A stretch of 64,000 nt of DNA from Rhynchonema sp. JSB1_4 (Eukaryota > Nematoda > Chromadorea > Monhysterida > Xyalidae): the NCBI GenBank assembly GCA_030248065.1, contig JASAMV010003052.1, positions 1 to 64,000 of the forward strand, given 5' to 3'. The position numbers and the translations under genes are program-made. Position 1 is the first letter of the stretch; each line of letters begins with the position of its first letter. The notes below the pieces were generated by a model. The model worked only from the letters and a program-made list of their open reading frames with translations, was not told where the DNA came from and made no database searches. Below are positions 11,025-23,900 of the stretch, piece by piece.

Positions 11025-12526
11025 ATGTGTTGTGCCACTCACCTTTGCTTTGGTCTTCTCAGGCAGGTCTGTTGAAACCCCAAAAGTTCCAGTTACATTT
11101 CACAAAACAAGGAGGAAAGAAGCTTTAGACCCAAGCCCTCAGATACCTGTGATGTTTCAATACGAGCAGCACACGTGAATGCCTCGGTGATGATCGTTAT
11201 TTCTCGTTCGCTGACAGACATTACAATTTCGGAAGAGAATTATGACTGAAAAACATATTTGGGCTACGGTAGCGAGTGAAACTGCAGGAGCGGAACAACG
11301 GACACGATTTTGACACAAAGTGGCGTGAACGTTTGAAAGCGCCAGAAAAAGTGAAAAACTCATCAAAATTGAGACGAGAAAACCGGTTTTTATGCTACGT
11401 TGGCACAGAAGAAGTAGGCGGAGTCGGATCATACGCAATAATTACATCGGATCAATGCACCATGGTGCACTTGTTCAACATTTTGAGGCCACAGTTACGA
11501 TAGTAGTGGGGTAAGCTCATCACCAAGGTTTGCACCCCGGCGCTTTTAAAAAAGGGGATCAATGTCACTTATCGTCAGAGTCTGGGGTATTCTGTGATAA
11601 TTAGGAGCTCAACCTTACATGACCATGTACCCTGCCTGCACTCCTGCTTCTGCATTGCTTGTTAGGTACACACACCGCAGACATGCCCACAAATTTAACG
11701 GTGTTTGCGCACAGGTACCCAGCAATTTTATAAGAACGCGTCCCCCCAGTTCAATAGTTGTTCAACGTTGATTGACGGATGCGTCGTGCAGAATGAATGT
11801 ATGATATTCTGGTGCATTCGTGATCCATTTCGACACGTTTGTTATTGCAGACCGCTGGTGCACCAGGACATCGTCAGTGCTAATGCGAGCATTGGGCAAA
11901 GTGCGAATTAAGGAAAAACTTTTTTATCAGTGAAAATTATCAGCAGCAGTGAAAAATAGCGCGGTAATGTACAGGGATGCGTACATATAGCACTCAAATG
12001 TACATGGGATGTCAGAAATGTATCACAGATAGAAACACGATATACTGTACAAGGGGAATACACGTTGAAAAGTGAAAAGTAGCTTGAATAACAAAACGTT
12101 GCCAAATTAAAACATCAGTTTAGAAAGCAAGGGTATGTAATATTAAAAGTAACACTTTGGAAAACACAACAGGTAACGTTTCGTTTTTGCCGACGATGCT
12201 GAATGGAGTATAGTGGAGATTCCAGCAAGTTGTTGTAAGCAAAAGCTCATGATGAAATAAATAGCAAAAAATTGACTAGATGTGTCGTATGTGTGTACCG
12301 CTAGCAAGGACAAATTAATTTTCGAATCAAAGCACAAAAGAACTCTTGTGAAGTTGTTTTTTTGCATTACAACACCTGAAGGCTGAAGGAACATCTAGCA
12401 AGCAACTATTCAGTCAAAAGTCCTAATAGGCGTCAAGCCAAAAAGTCATGTCATGTCAATGGTTTGTATCAGTCTCTTCATAACATCCTTTTAGCTTCAA
12501 ATTCACTATCTACTTTATTCTATGGC
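11025..12526. other. No gene recognised
   Basis: AT-leaning DNA downstream of the SLC12A8-like gene. It holds one copy of the GAAACATCA motif (11150-11158, bottom strand). No open frame could be linked to a family or to splice partners. Confidence 0.5.
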
Positions 12527-15500
12527 CTAATCAAAGTCGGTCTCCATCTGTCTGGTCTTAGTCTGATGGTACTGTTTCCTAGTGGCGTAGTCAGCATTGT
12601 CATCATTCTGTCGTTCGTGCCCAATATCCACGCCCGGATGTAACGGCGTCACAACCACTTGCCCGTCATCCGAATCGCCGCGGAATTTCGACACTAATGT
12701 TTCACACATGTGCGCTATACTGAACTCGGTAATGCCTGAAATCGATCGATTGATAGAATCAATTGGTCATTCAACGAACCATTCAATAATCAAATCAAGT
12801 ATACCTGGAAACAGTCCGGGCGATGCCTTGCCGATGTACAGGTAAATGGCGATGAATGCGACCACCGTGATTGTTGCGTACCAGAAATGCATCGGAAATA
12901 TGATCAAGAAGTTCACAACCGTCTGCAATGTTGTTTTTTTTGGAAAATAATTGGAAATGCTGTAAAAAATAAGTTGCATGGACGAACCCCAATGAAGGAC
13001 ACCCATCGATTGCAGAACGCTGAGTACCACGATAGCTGCTGCTGCACGATCGCTGGCTTCGTTTCACCGTCTACAAGATGAATAACGCTTTTTTGCAATT
13101 TTCTCTTTCTGTCGCCAATAATTTTGCCAACAGGTGAGTCAAAAGTTCCTTCCAACCTTTCTCCAGCAGCATGGGTCCATCGGTGCCCGCCGTCTGTGGT
13201 GTCTGACTTTCTGGGTCACCCTTTGGCTGTTGTTGCAGTCGGGCGCCCTTCACAACCTGACGTTCAGGGAACAATCGGTCCAGGTCGTCCGTGTCCTTGA
13301 TGTTGCCCATGCTACCGTAACCGGGCGGGATGCCCGGCTTACCGGCTCTGAAAACAGGAATCGCGAGTACAAATACGTAATTTTCAGCATTCTTGACCCG
13401 ACTATGTTCATTTTTTTGCGAAAAAGCCTAGAACAGTCATTCCCACCACAAGATCTGTCATTTGTGAGAAGTATGTATAACTCTGACTTCACAGACGAAC
13501 GGTGCACCAGGATGATCATCGGTGTGGGTAGCCAAATACAGCTGATCATGTTAGGGAACACACATGCTTATCACTGTGACTTCTATTATCATGCCCATTC
13601 AGTTGGACAGACAGAGAGATGACTGTCATACTGTATATTTATTTTTACGACTGAAATGTCATCATGACAAATCATAACAAACTTTTTCGCCTGCTGTATG
13701 TCATACGTGAATGCGAGTGACACGTACGCGTAGTTGACGTACGCGTACGTGATCAGAAACGGGATCACACTGATCAACGCCAGGGAGTTTAGATCACCGA
13801 CCAAAATGAACACAACCGACAGCGCGGTCATGGCCAACATGGCGTACACTGGGTTCTTGTTGGGACCTTTCTGCAATAAATTGATAAATCGCCGTCAATG
13901 ACAAGAATTGAGTGCGGTCAACTCAAGGAAGCTTCAACCCAGCTGAATCTCAACGACTGAGGTGTCCTTGCTATCATGCCCATTGGTATCCTGTCATAGT
14001 GTTGGCACCGAGCCAAGCTACCTGCATTATGCCAAAATCAATAACACAAAAAACGACAGACCCCAATTTCCAATGGTCGGATTAGCGGAATGACGTTTTC
14101 AGCAGCGATGCCTTGAAGCACCCGCGGTGCCCCATACATACTGCCCAAGATCGAGCTCAGGCTCGACACGTATAGACCGGCAAGAAATAGCAGACGTGTG
14201 CAGGACACCTGAATAATTATTCATTTATGCAAATTTTTATTATACAAAATTAAATATTTGTCTGACAAAATCACCCGTTCAGCAATCATGGTGTCAATCA
14301 ACAATTTCTCCCGCGTGCACGTGGCGCCCAGCAGCATGATAAAGATGAAGCAGAAAGAGGAGCTGAAAATAAAAGTATAAAAAAATCACAAAATTTTGCC
14401 AAAATTACAAATTCAACAAAAATTTTATTTAACCTCACTCCAATGGCCGACAATTCACCCAACGGAATGTTATTACTCGGATCTTTCAAGTCTCCACTCA
14501 TGTTGACCCCGGCCAAGACGCCGATGAAATTCGAGAAGAACACACCGAACACACTAAAGAATGTTTCACCGTCCTTGAACAGTGACGGGACGTTGATTTC
14601 GAAATTGGTTGCGTTCAGACCGACTACGCCGAACTCTGCAACCGATAGGGTTGGAATAAAATAAATATAATCTATAAAAAAGAAGAGAAGCACAAAAATA
14701 TAGCGTTTTCCATACCAGGTTCATAGCGCCACAAACTGCCGAGCGCAAAATCGATGACGGCGAGAACAAGCAGGGCCAACAGGGCCAGTTGAAGTTTCAC
14801 AACCCAGATTACGCCGGCCAAGTTCACACCTGACATTATTCCAAAAAAATATCTTTTCTAAATCTAGTTACGAAACAAAAAGGCAAAAAAATTCCCAACC
14901 GGCTAAAACCGCGAGGATCACAATGGCCACAAATCTCACGAGCCAAATATGTTCCTTTGTGCCTCCCAATAAATGCGCCATACTCTCACCGAAACCCACA
15001 GCGACGAGCGACGTACCCACACACTAAATATTGAGAATTTGCCTACATTAACATTTTGGCCTAAAAGTTCAAGCCTAAAAAGCGCACCAACCTGCCCAAA
15101 CGAGTACAATATGCCGACAGCACCTCCAATTCTGGCCCCAAGAATATGCGACAACAGAAAGTACAGTCCGCCCGATTGTATCTGACATCGTTCGCAAATG
15201 CCAACACACGACAGAACGGGCACAAGGGCAAGAGCGGCACAGAGGATTAGGATCAGCACCGAGTGCGCCACACCGGCTTGCGCCTGAATGTGAAAGGGGG
15301 AAACCGATTGCCCCATTTGGAGTTTTTTCGGTGCCCACGAGTTACTGTCAGACTTCAAAGTCAACTCGCTGATGTTTTACTGCAAGGATGCTCGCAGCTA
15401 AACACCGGTACGGTTGGCTGATGTTTCGTGCTTGATTAAAAACAAAGAAATACAAAATGCGAGTTGTGCTGTTTCTTATTTCGCCCGATCATCACAGACG

Positions 15501-15876
15501 GTCGGTACACCTGCTGCTCCTTTAGTGCATGCAAAGCAAAATTCCACCCCCAAAAACTCACCACAATCCATCCCATCCGAATGAACACGATCACGCCGAA
15601 TATGTTCACCATCACCGACGTGAACACGCCGTCCCACGTTCCGAACAAAACGGGTTCTTTCAAGAAAAAGTTCGCTTTCCACCACGGTGCATGTGAATCG
15701 CTGTACGATTGACGCTGCTGTTCGGCGAATAGGGAGTCCTCCGGATGGTGCTCTTGTTCCATTGCACCCACCAGGTTGGTGGTGTCACCGCCAGCTGCCA
15801 GACGACCCCCGGTCCCCGACAGGCCGAAGGTGTCCGACAGTTTGCCTTTCTTGCCACCGTCCGACGTTGAGGACAT
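12527..15876 (-). CDS. SLC12A8: SLC12A8-like cation-chloride cotransporter family protein
   Basis: Twelve phase-consistent exons: 15876-15562, 15283-15092, 15023-14900, 14829-14716, 14635-14434, 14362-14275, 14208-14062, 13870-13683, 13347-13157, 13070-12988, 12922-12805 and 12735-12527, giving 656 residues. The hydrophilic N-terminus leads into PVLFGTWDGVFTSVMVNIFG, the family's first-helix signature. The match to the vertebrate SLC12A8 layout then continues in order through ILYSFGQ, VNLAGVIWVVKLQL, FFSVFGVFF, GVLAGVNMSGDLKDP, LYVSSLSSILGSMYGAPRVL and KGPNKNPVYAMLAM. A cytoplasmic stretch follows, then the last pair of helices with YLYIGKASPGLFPG. SLC12 proteins are membrane carriers of the APC superfamily; A8 members have been linked to uptake of small organic substrates rather than classic salt cotransport, so the substrate here is open. 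The ATG is the first in frame after an acceptor-like CATTCCAG about 90 bp upstream. Introns are mostly 55-100 bp. Confidence 0.93.
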
Positions 15877-15969
15877 TTTTCTCGATTGACGTCGTTTGAA
15901 GTTCGAGAGTTTGGGTGATATGGGAATGGGATTACGGTGAGCGGTGTTGTACTTTAGGTTTGTCACTGG

Positions 15970-18513
15970 AATGAAGTTTTTCCGATTTTTATCAAGTTGT
16001 CATCTTCTCTTGACTAACATACAATACCTACGATGATGAAAATCATACGTGCACCGTGCAGTTAATCGTCACCTCCAGGCTGCAATTACTGTGTCAATCG
16101 TATTGGCCACAGGAAATGAATTCGAGACCGGAGCAAAATCAGACGAAGCCAAACCAAGAACTAAAGAAAGCAATTTGCACAAGTGCAACGCAGACAAGAA
16201 AAATCCATGAAAGCAAATCCATATAGGTGAAAGCCGGAATAAAACAAAAAGGCGCTCAGCTGTCACTGGAGATGTACAAAAATGTGCAACGTCCGTTTCC
16301 GCCTATGGTTTGTGGCTGCTGGCGGCCCACGCCATTTTCATGCCGAGAAAACGCTGAAAACGACCATCGAGAGCATCAGAATGCAAAGCGCTTATTCGTA
16401 TGCCGGCAGTCGCAGTCGCAGCGTAACGTATAGCTAGTGCACATGCCATGCTTGTTCGCCTGTGCTTTCGCCAGTGCGGGTGTACCTACATACGTGGGTA
16501 AGCTTGATATACAAGCATACATGTGTGCGGGGACATGCACGATCAATATAAACGCGCGTGCTATGCTCGGTCGGGCTCAAACGCTTGGTAATGTATGCTC
16601 CATCTCCACATGGAGATATATGCATGTGCATAAAAATAATTTTCCCATGCTGCGCACCATTGCATTGTCAAAAAAAGTACACAATACAGTAGTTCCGCAC
16701 ATTTTTGTTCCAGATTCTGACAAAATTCTGCCTCAGTTCAAGCAAAGAGTGCACATCTGAAGTTACCCAGAGGCAGTAAAGCAAAACGCACAGCCATGGA
16801 GACAGCCGCGGGGTCAAGCGAGCAAGCAAATGTGTACAGTAATAATACAGTTATCATGTGTGCGTGGCATGTCTAGTCTGGAGGCGCATGTAGATGTTCT
16901 AGTTCTTGGGTATAGGTTCATGGATGAAACATCACGGAATGCATACACACAAACACGCCCATGCAGTGAGGACCCAACAAACATCAATGGGGGATTTTCG
17001 ATAAAACAGCTGCACACGCACAGAGACGGAAACGCATATATGTAGATCACCAAGAGTAATAACAACAACTGAATGGTAACGCACATGAACAGCCCAAATT
17101 GACCATGCGAAAATACCAAATATGACAAAAACGATCGTCGCTCGGTCTATTGATCTCACGCTTCGGCTCAGTTTTGTTTGGAAAGATGCACTTTTGCGAA
17201 GCAGCTAACAAGATTTGTAGTTTCCAAGTGGGACTGATCGTTCAGCCTGACAGTGGCTTGCTTTCCTTTTTTGTATTCGTGTGCTCAGCCTGTTCTGAAG
17301 CACATGATGAAGCGTAAAGATACTAATCAACTCAAACTTTTGCACCATGAAGGCGCATTTATTATTTACTCAGTCAAAAGTAAACAATAACGGCATATAA
17401 AAAGTGAGGTTTTTGCGAAAACTCAAGGAATGCAAGTGTAAGACAGTGAAAACTTCACATTTTTTACAGAAACAAAGAAACAAATCGACAAGCAAATAAA
17501 AATAATTGAGGGACCAGATCAAATTTACAAAAACTTTATAAAATTCATAACGGAATGCTAGCTTTTTGATCTAACATCAGAAATTCATGCGAGAATCACA
17601 GTCTCCAAAGTCAGTAATGTGAAAAAAAATACGTCCAATGAAAGATGATAAGTAGAGCTGCCGCAGATGATAGATTTTGTGGGAATGTTTTTGATACAAA
17701 TGACTAAAGTATCAAAATATCATGCACAAATTTGTAAAAGAAAGCGCGAAATACAGAGAAAATCGCAGAACGGCAAGGTAGAACATACTATTCCAAACAT
17801 AAGAATGCAGAAAAGAATCTCAGTCGACTAATGCAAATCACAATCTTTCCAATAGCGAAGAAGATCAACACTGCCTACTACCTGAGATCAGTCATTCAAA
17901 GTATTGACTAGAGTAAATACAATAAAACTCAAAAAATCAGTGTTCCACATATACATACAAAAACGGCACAACTTTCAAGAATAAAGTGACTACAAAGCTG
18001 AATAGTACTAAAGCGGCTTGACTATCTACGTCGACTACGGTTTGCAAATCAAATTTGTACTTGAAATGAAGAAAATATCAACCGAAAAACAACATCGGCA
18101 GGCATGGAGGACACAGGACAGTCATGACATATAGATATTATGGCATCTATTTGACCCTGGTTGCAGCGGCTACAGTAATTTCAGAATGTTGGTGCTGTGC
18201 ATATAAATGCATAGAATAGTCAGTCTTCAGAATCATAGTGATCTGTTCCATCAGACGTACATACAACAAGTTTGGGAACTACAGGAGCTCGTCCCATAGA
18301 CCTGGGCTTTGGCGGCTACGTACACTCAAGCTTACTTCAGGCCTAGCCCAAGGCTTTAAGCCGAATCCTAGACCACCCTGAAGGGGAGAGCTTACGTGGT
18401 ATACTGATTTCAGCTGAAGTAACGTCAAGCTTGCAATAGAGAAAAGAAAGACGCAGTCCGTGCTTACATGCACGGCAGCAACATTCCAAATCTATCTCAA
18501 CGATCCGTCGATT
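15970..18513. other. No gene recognised between two minus-strand genes
   Basis: This is the upstream region of the SLC12A8-like gene and the downstream region of the F-box gene. Many short frames were checked without a family match. The stretch 17.3-18.2 kb is AT-rich and featureless to my eye. One GAAACATCA copy lies at 16926-16934 on the plus strand. Confidence 0.5.
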
Positions 18514-20186
18514 CTATCCGTCAATGGGCGGCCCCAAATAAACCATCGACACTTCGGTATTACCGTATACGGCACAGACGCACGGATAAAGACGCACGGG
18601 CGGCAGGTCACGGAAAGCGACGCCCAGAAATTCGTAGCGTCGTTCGAAGTACATCATGTGCGCGTCACAATCGAGAATGACTCGGATTTTGTCCCCAACC
18701 TGCAACAAACAGGTCAAGCAACAAAATGCGAGTTAGCACGAACGTCAAAGTGGGTGTCGTTACTGATGTTTCACGCAGCAATCACCTTCGGGTGTAATTG
18801 ACGGCGAGCAATCCGCATTACCCCCAAACGGCAACAATGCTTTGATTCTAATCCAACAACAACAACAACAACAACAAAATCCCGTAACTTGCACACCCTG
18901 TTTTGTATTTATTCTCATGTCCGTAAATTCCACACCCAGTCTTGTAATTATGCTTCTTTCACTTAATCTTCTTATTTATGTATTTGAGTGGGTGTCGACG
19001 CTATAAACTAACTAACAAAATGACAAAACTCTTCAAGATTATTACAACATCAGCCAACCTGATATCTGGGCGGGTCAGGCATGAGCGGATAGCGCGACAC
19101 GATCTTGCCATTGTGCATCAGCGTGTTGTCCACCAGATTCCACGCCCAGCCCTGGTCATCACTGCCCAGCAGTGCCACATAACCGGGACACTGCAGCGCG
19201 CTGTGTCTGGAAACGTGGGCCATTATTTATATCCGATAGTTCTTGCTGTCATGTTCGAATATTACTGCTGCCCTGTTATGAAAACGACCGCTAAAACCGA
19301 GCAGTTTGAAAAAGGAACCGTCGATGTCAGTCGGTCGGCTGATGTTTCGTGCGAGCATGACTACCCCCAATGGTGTGTACGACAATGATGATAATAATAA
19401 TAAACAAAATATAATCAAAATGACAACGACCAACTTTGTGGCAGCCCCGACGACGGCCACCGTGCCCAACGGTCCTTCCCACCAGATTTCCCACGAATGT
19501 CTTCCCTTGTTGAGTCCGATCTTGCCGCGCACGCCATCAGTGCTTTGCGCGATCGGGTTGCGATGCAGCGTGAAGCCGTTGGTTTTGATGTAGGCGTTTC
19601 TGGAAAAGCGTCACGCACGGGTAATTTTCGGAATTAAAAAAATAAAAAAGATCACAAAAGTCACCTGGAACAATCCAGCGGATTCCAGCCGTGCAGAAAT
19701 GATCGCAGTTTGGCTTTGTGAGTCGGCACCTCGGCGAGCAGATACGGGTCGGCCAGCGCACTATCTGGCACATGGACACGACACAGACGTTGCCACACTT
19801 CGCAATCCTAGGCAAAAAGATGGAGCAGTCAGTCAAGAAACAAAAAAAACCAATCGAAAGTCGGCTTCAAACATGAACTGTTTTCATTGATGTTTCACCG
19901 GTGAATGAGCAGTGCCGGATGCAAAACACCAGCGCTTGGTGACCGGAGCCATCGCTGGAGAAAAAAATAAAACCATCAAAAAAGTTCAGCAAAAACCAAC
20001 TTCGTAATCCATGTAGGCGAACCAATGTCTGCATACACACATGACATTAACCAGATCATGCAGAGGCAGGAATTCGAATATGCACGCGAGCACGTGATGG
20101 GGCAAACGTTCGGCAAGCACGGCACGACTCTTGCGATTCGACGGCTGACTGCACAATGATGACCCAGCTGCAAATTGGTCGCTCAT
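18514..20186 (-). CDS. FBXO45: F-box/SPRY-domain protein 1 (FBXO45 / FSN-1)
   Basis: Five phase-consistent exons: 20186-20001, 19807-19665, 19599-19435, 19206-19059 and 18699-18514, giving 275 residues against about 286 in vertebrates. The F-box is [20 protein letters not shown] with [11 protein letters not shown]. The linker reads DCEVWQRLC and [10 protein letters not shown]. The SPRY domain reads [59 protein letters not shown] and [18 protein letters not shown], and ends [17 protein letters not shown]. In animals this protein pairs with SKP1 and the large PHR ubiquitin ligase (RPM-1/Highwire/MYCBP2) at synapses and controls synapse and axon growth. The conserved SPRY core shows that the substrate-binding face is intact. 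Three introns contain the GAAACATCA motif or lie next to it. Function by family is well founded. Confidence 0.97.
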
Positions 20187-20983
20187 TGTATTGTCTTTTG
20201 TTGTGTTTTGGATGTAACCTGCACATCGAAAGCTTATGCCGCCCCGCGTGGTGGTTGGTTGGTTTATCGCGTCGACACCCCACACTCAAAAATAACGGAA
20301 CAGGATTACGCGGAGTAAGCATAATTACAAGACCCGGTGTGAGATTTGCGGAAATAAAAATAAATACAAAACAGGCCACGTGTGGTCAAAGCTCGAACAG
20401 TATAGTGAAAAAATTCAAAGTGAACGAAAAAACGTCTTTTGTGGAGAAGAGTGACGCTGAAAAGTTCACACCCAGAGGATGATGTTTCACCGAGACTACT
20501 AATAGTCCGCTAACCGATGACGACGCCAATCAGCTACAGACACCCTCCGAAAAACAAATCGAAAAAGGAACAAGCAAAAATGTCTAACCATCGCCATAGT
20601 CTGCATCCGGTCCCGTCAACTCCCTGCGCGCCATATCCCACACCCAAACCAGACAGATTTCCACCCGGATGTCGCTCGCTACAGTCACATGGCTAACAAA
20701 ATATTCAAATCGCACTTTCTGCCAAGAAATAGTGCGCTAAATGTAAACAGGTGAGGGTAGAAAAATGGGTAGGACAGCATGACTATAATTAGATAGCACG
20801 CGCATAGCAAGCCAAGGCGTGTTAGTGCATCAATGCAACATTGCCACGGGATAAATAAAGACAAAATATTCACCAAACAATTGTTGACAGTGAATTTTAT
20901 CAACAACTAACGACTAACACCATAATCAATACACGTCCACATTACAAAATATGTTCTGTCCAACAAATCCGGCAAAGGCACTA

Positions 20984-23900
20984 TCACACTTCCATCACAT
21001 TGGCCAAATCCTCGGTATCGCGCGGTTTCGTGTGCTGCAGCTCACGGCGGACTTCGGGCGTGATCATGTAGTGATTTTGGTTCTGCAAAAATTTCTTTTA
21101 GACTTTTTTTTAAAATTTATGCAATCGAAATAAGAAGCTCAGTCCGACCTTGACCAGGTCGTAAATGGCCTCCTTCTGCTCCGAGCTCAGATCACTTTTG
21201 TAGCGTTGCACAAACACCAACAGCGCTTGATGCCACAATACGGGCAGCTCGCGTTGGTCGTGCGTGAACCTGTCGGGAAGATAAAAAAAAATTGATAAAA
21301 TTATGTTTTTTTTTAAAAACAATCACAATTTACGTCTCACCTGACAAAATGCGCCACCAAACCATCAATAACTCTGTACGGTAATGTGTACTTCTTGTCC
21401 AGCATCACGCGTAGAAACATTGAGTTCGCACCGCTGGAAAAAAACGAAATTATAAACATAATTTGACGAAACAACCAAAATAAGGTACATAAACACCTAC
21501 CTGTAGTTCATTTCGGCAATCTTCAACATGCCGGCAGCAGCGTGCAACATCGGGATACTGCTTTTCGTTAAGACACTGCTGAAAATCGTCGCCTCACGTA
21601 GGGTGCAGCTGCCCGACTGAAAGAACACGCACGGGAAGAGTTTGTTCTCAAATGAGATCCCTAAATATCCGGCTTTAGGTGCCAATAAGACGTTCTAGCA
21701 CCTAAATAGAGGCCAAACGACTGAAAGGCATTCTGTAAATGTTTGGTGCCACTGGCACCTAAACTCAGAAAACATCTACAGGTGTCAGATTTCAATTTAT
21801 AGGTGCCATGGCAGGTAAAATTAGCAAACTAAACATTGTGCACGAGTCAAACTTTTGCTGAATGATACAAGTAAAAACATTGCAGAACCAGCAAACCTCA
21901 CACAACGGCAACAATATTCCTTTGAAAAACGCGCCCGGCTTGAACAACGCCTTGTGCAGCGCCTAAAATCAGCCTTTTCGAGCTGTCTTTCGGTGATGTT
22001 TCAGAGTTGAATGACTTGTTGTTGCAAACGATGACCTCCATCCCAATAAATCATCAAAACGTTTCTTCCAGACAAAACAAATTGATTCTCGAAATGGTTG
22101 TTCGGCAGCCGTACCTGGTATAGATGGAAATTCAGTCGTTTATATTCGGCAATGTCATCACGCACACGCGGCAACAGCACAAGATTGAGAAATCTGAAAC
22201 AAACCGCGCAACAGTTAGCTGGCCAAATCACAAACATCGTTTTTCGGCAACAGGCCTTTGACACAAACTGGCGTTCAAATTCGACACAAATATTCTCGTC
22301 CCTTGGTACATTGCGGCAGCCGTCCACTTATCCGGTTCCGTGATGCTCAAAATCTGTTCCCAGTTGACGAATTTGGGGATGATCTTGAACGCTTTCGGTA
22401 GTTTCCCTGCAGAAAAGGAATGGATGTGATTTCAGACTCGTGCCTGTCTAACATGCAGTTTCAGATCCCTCCCCCCAGCTAATAAAATAAGTCAATTTAT
22501 CGAACCAACCACTTCTGTACGACGATAACACATCACGTACACCACGGTACATGTCAACAAGACGTGGGTCAAGCTCGCGCATTTGCACACGCTCTAAAAA
22601 TAACTGTTTCTTTTTATCAAAAGCGAACAGCGACCTGTTAATTACAGGATGCAGTTGCAGAATCTGAAAACACCAACAACTAAATAATTAATTATCGTTG
22701 ACCAACCGCCAGTCGAAAACTGACTGGCCAATTCTGTGCGCTTCTCAGTGATTTTGTCTTGAATTATGTCGAACAACGTGCGTTGCGCGGCCGGCTCGGA
22801 GACCAGAAATTTGTTGAATGCCGCCTCAACATCGGGATCCAGTTGCTGAAACGGGCGCGGCATCATGAAGCGCCCACATTTTTTTTGCTGTTTTGGGCAG
22901 ATCGCAGATGTTCTTGATTGTCAAGATTGGCAAAAATATTCAGTGATGTTTCGCCGTCGAATGACTAGTCGTTTCGTTTGAAGCAGTCCAAAACATGCAG
23001 AAGAGCACAAAAAAATTATAAACCGGTTAAATATTGCAACCGACCACGTCATCTGGCGGCTGTATGTCCCCAAAATCACTGCTGTCATCGCCGTCCAATC
23101 GACTACTTGTGCCTTCATCATCATCATCACCCAATCGTTGTTGAATGTCGAACGGCGAACTAGCTGATGACAGAGACGCTTTGCGAGCGCTGACAAAATC
23201 AAGGCGGAATAGATCAAGTTAGCTTTCTCGTTATTATTATTATTGGCGATGTCTTGTTTCAGTGGTGTACCTGGGCGAGCACGTCCACCTTCATGGGAGG
23301 CAGGCAGAGTTGCACAAAGTTCATGTTCAAAGTTCACATGCCGGGGTGCCCCAAGGGGGAGCTCTGTCGCCAAATCTGGTCAATTACTATTTGGCCGATA
23401 TGCTGCCTGTGCCAAGGAACACGGGTGAGGTGACGGACACAATATGCAGATGACATAAGCATACTGGGACGCGGAAAGTCCATCCCGGGGCTATCAGTGG
23501 GGCCTTGAATATGTACCTGGTCGAACTGGCCGACTATCCTGAGGCCAAAAAGTTGTTGTTGTCTGCAGAAAAGTCATCATCGACTGTGTTCACTAAATCA
23601 GCGGCAGAGCGATATGTTGTTCCGAACGTGTTCATACGGGGTCATAAACGACCGCTCGCTACCATCGTCGAGGTCGGCATTAAACTTGCGCGCTCCGTGC
23701 TGCAAAAGCCCGGATGCACCCAGTTTGATACCGGCCCCAAATGTTTTTGGTTCCAATAATGGGTTTGTTGCTTTTATTTGGATTATGAATCGACTTAAGG
23801 CACGACTTACAATAACATCTTTTCTGTCAACTCTTTGAAGGGTTGTCTATCGCGAGTGTAACATTTCCCAGCCTGCCATCTCAGTACGTTCAAGCATAGT

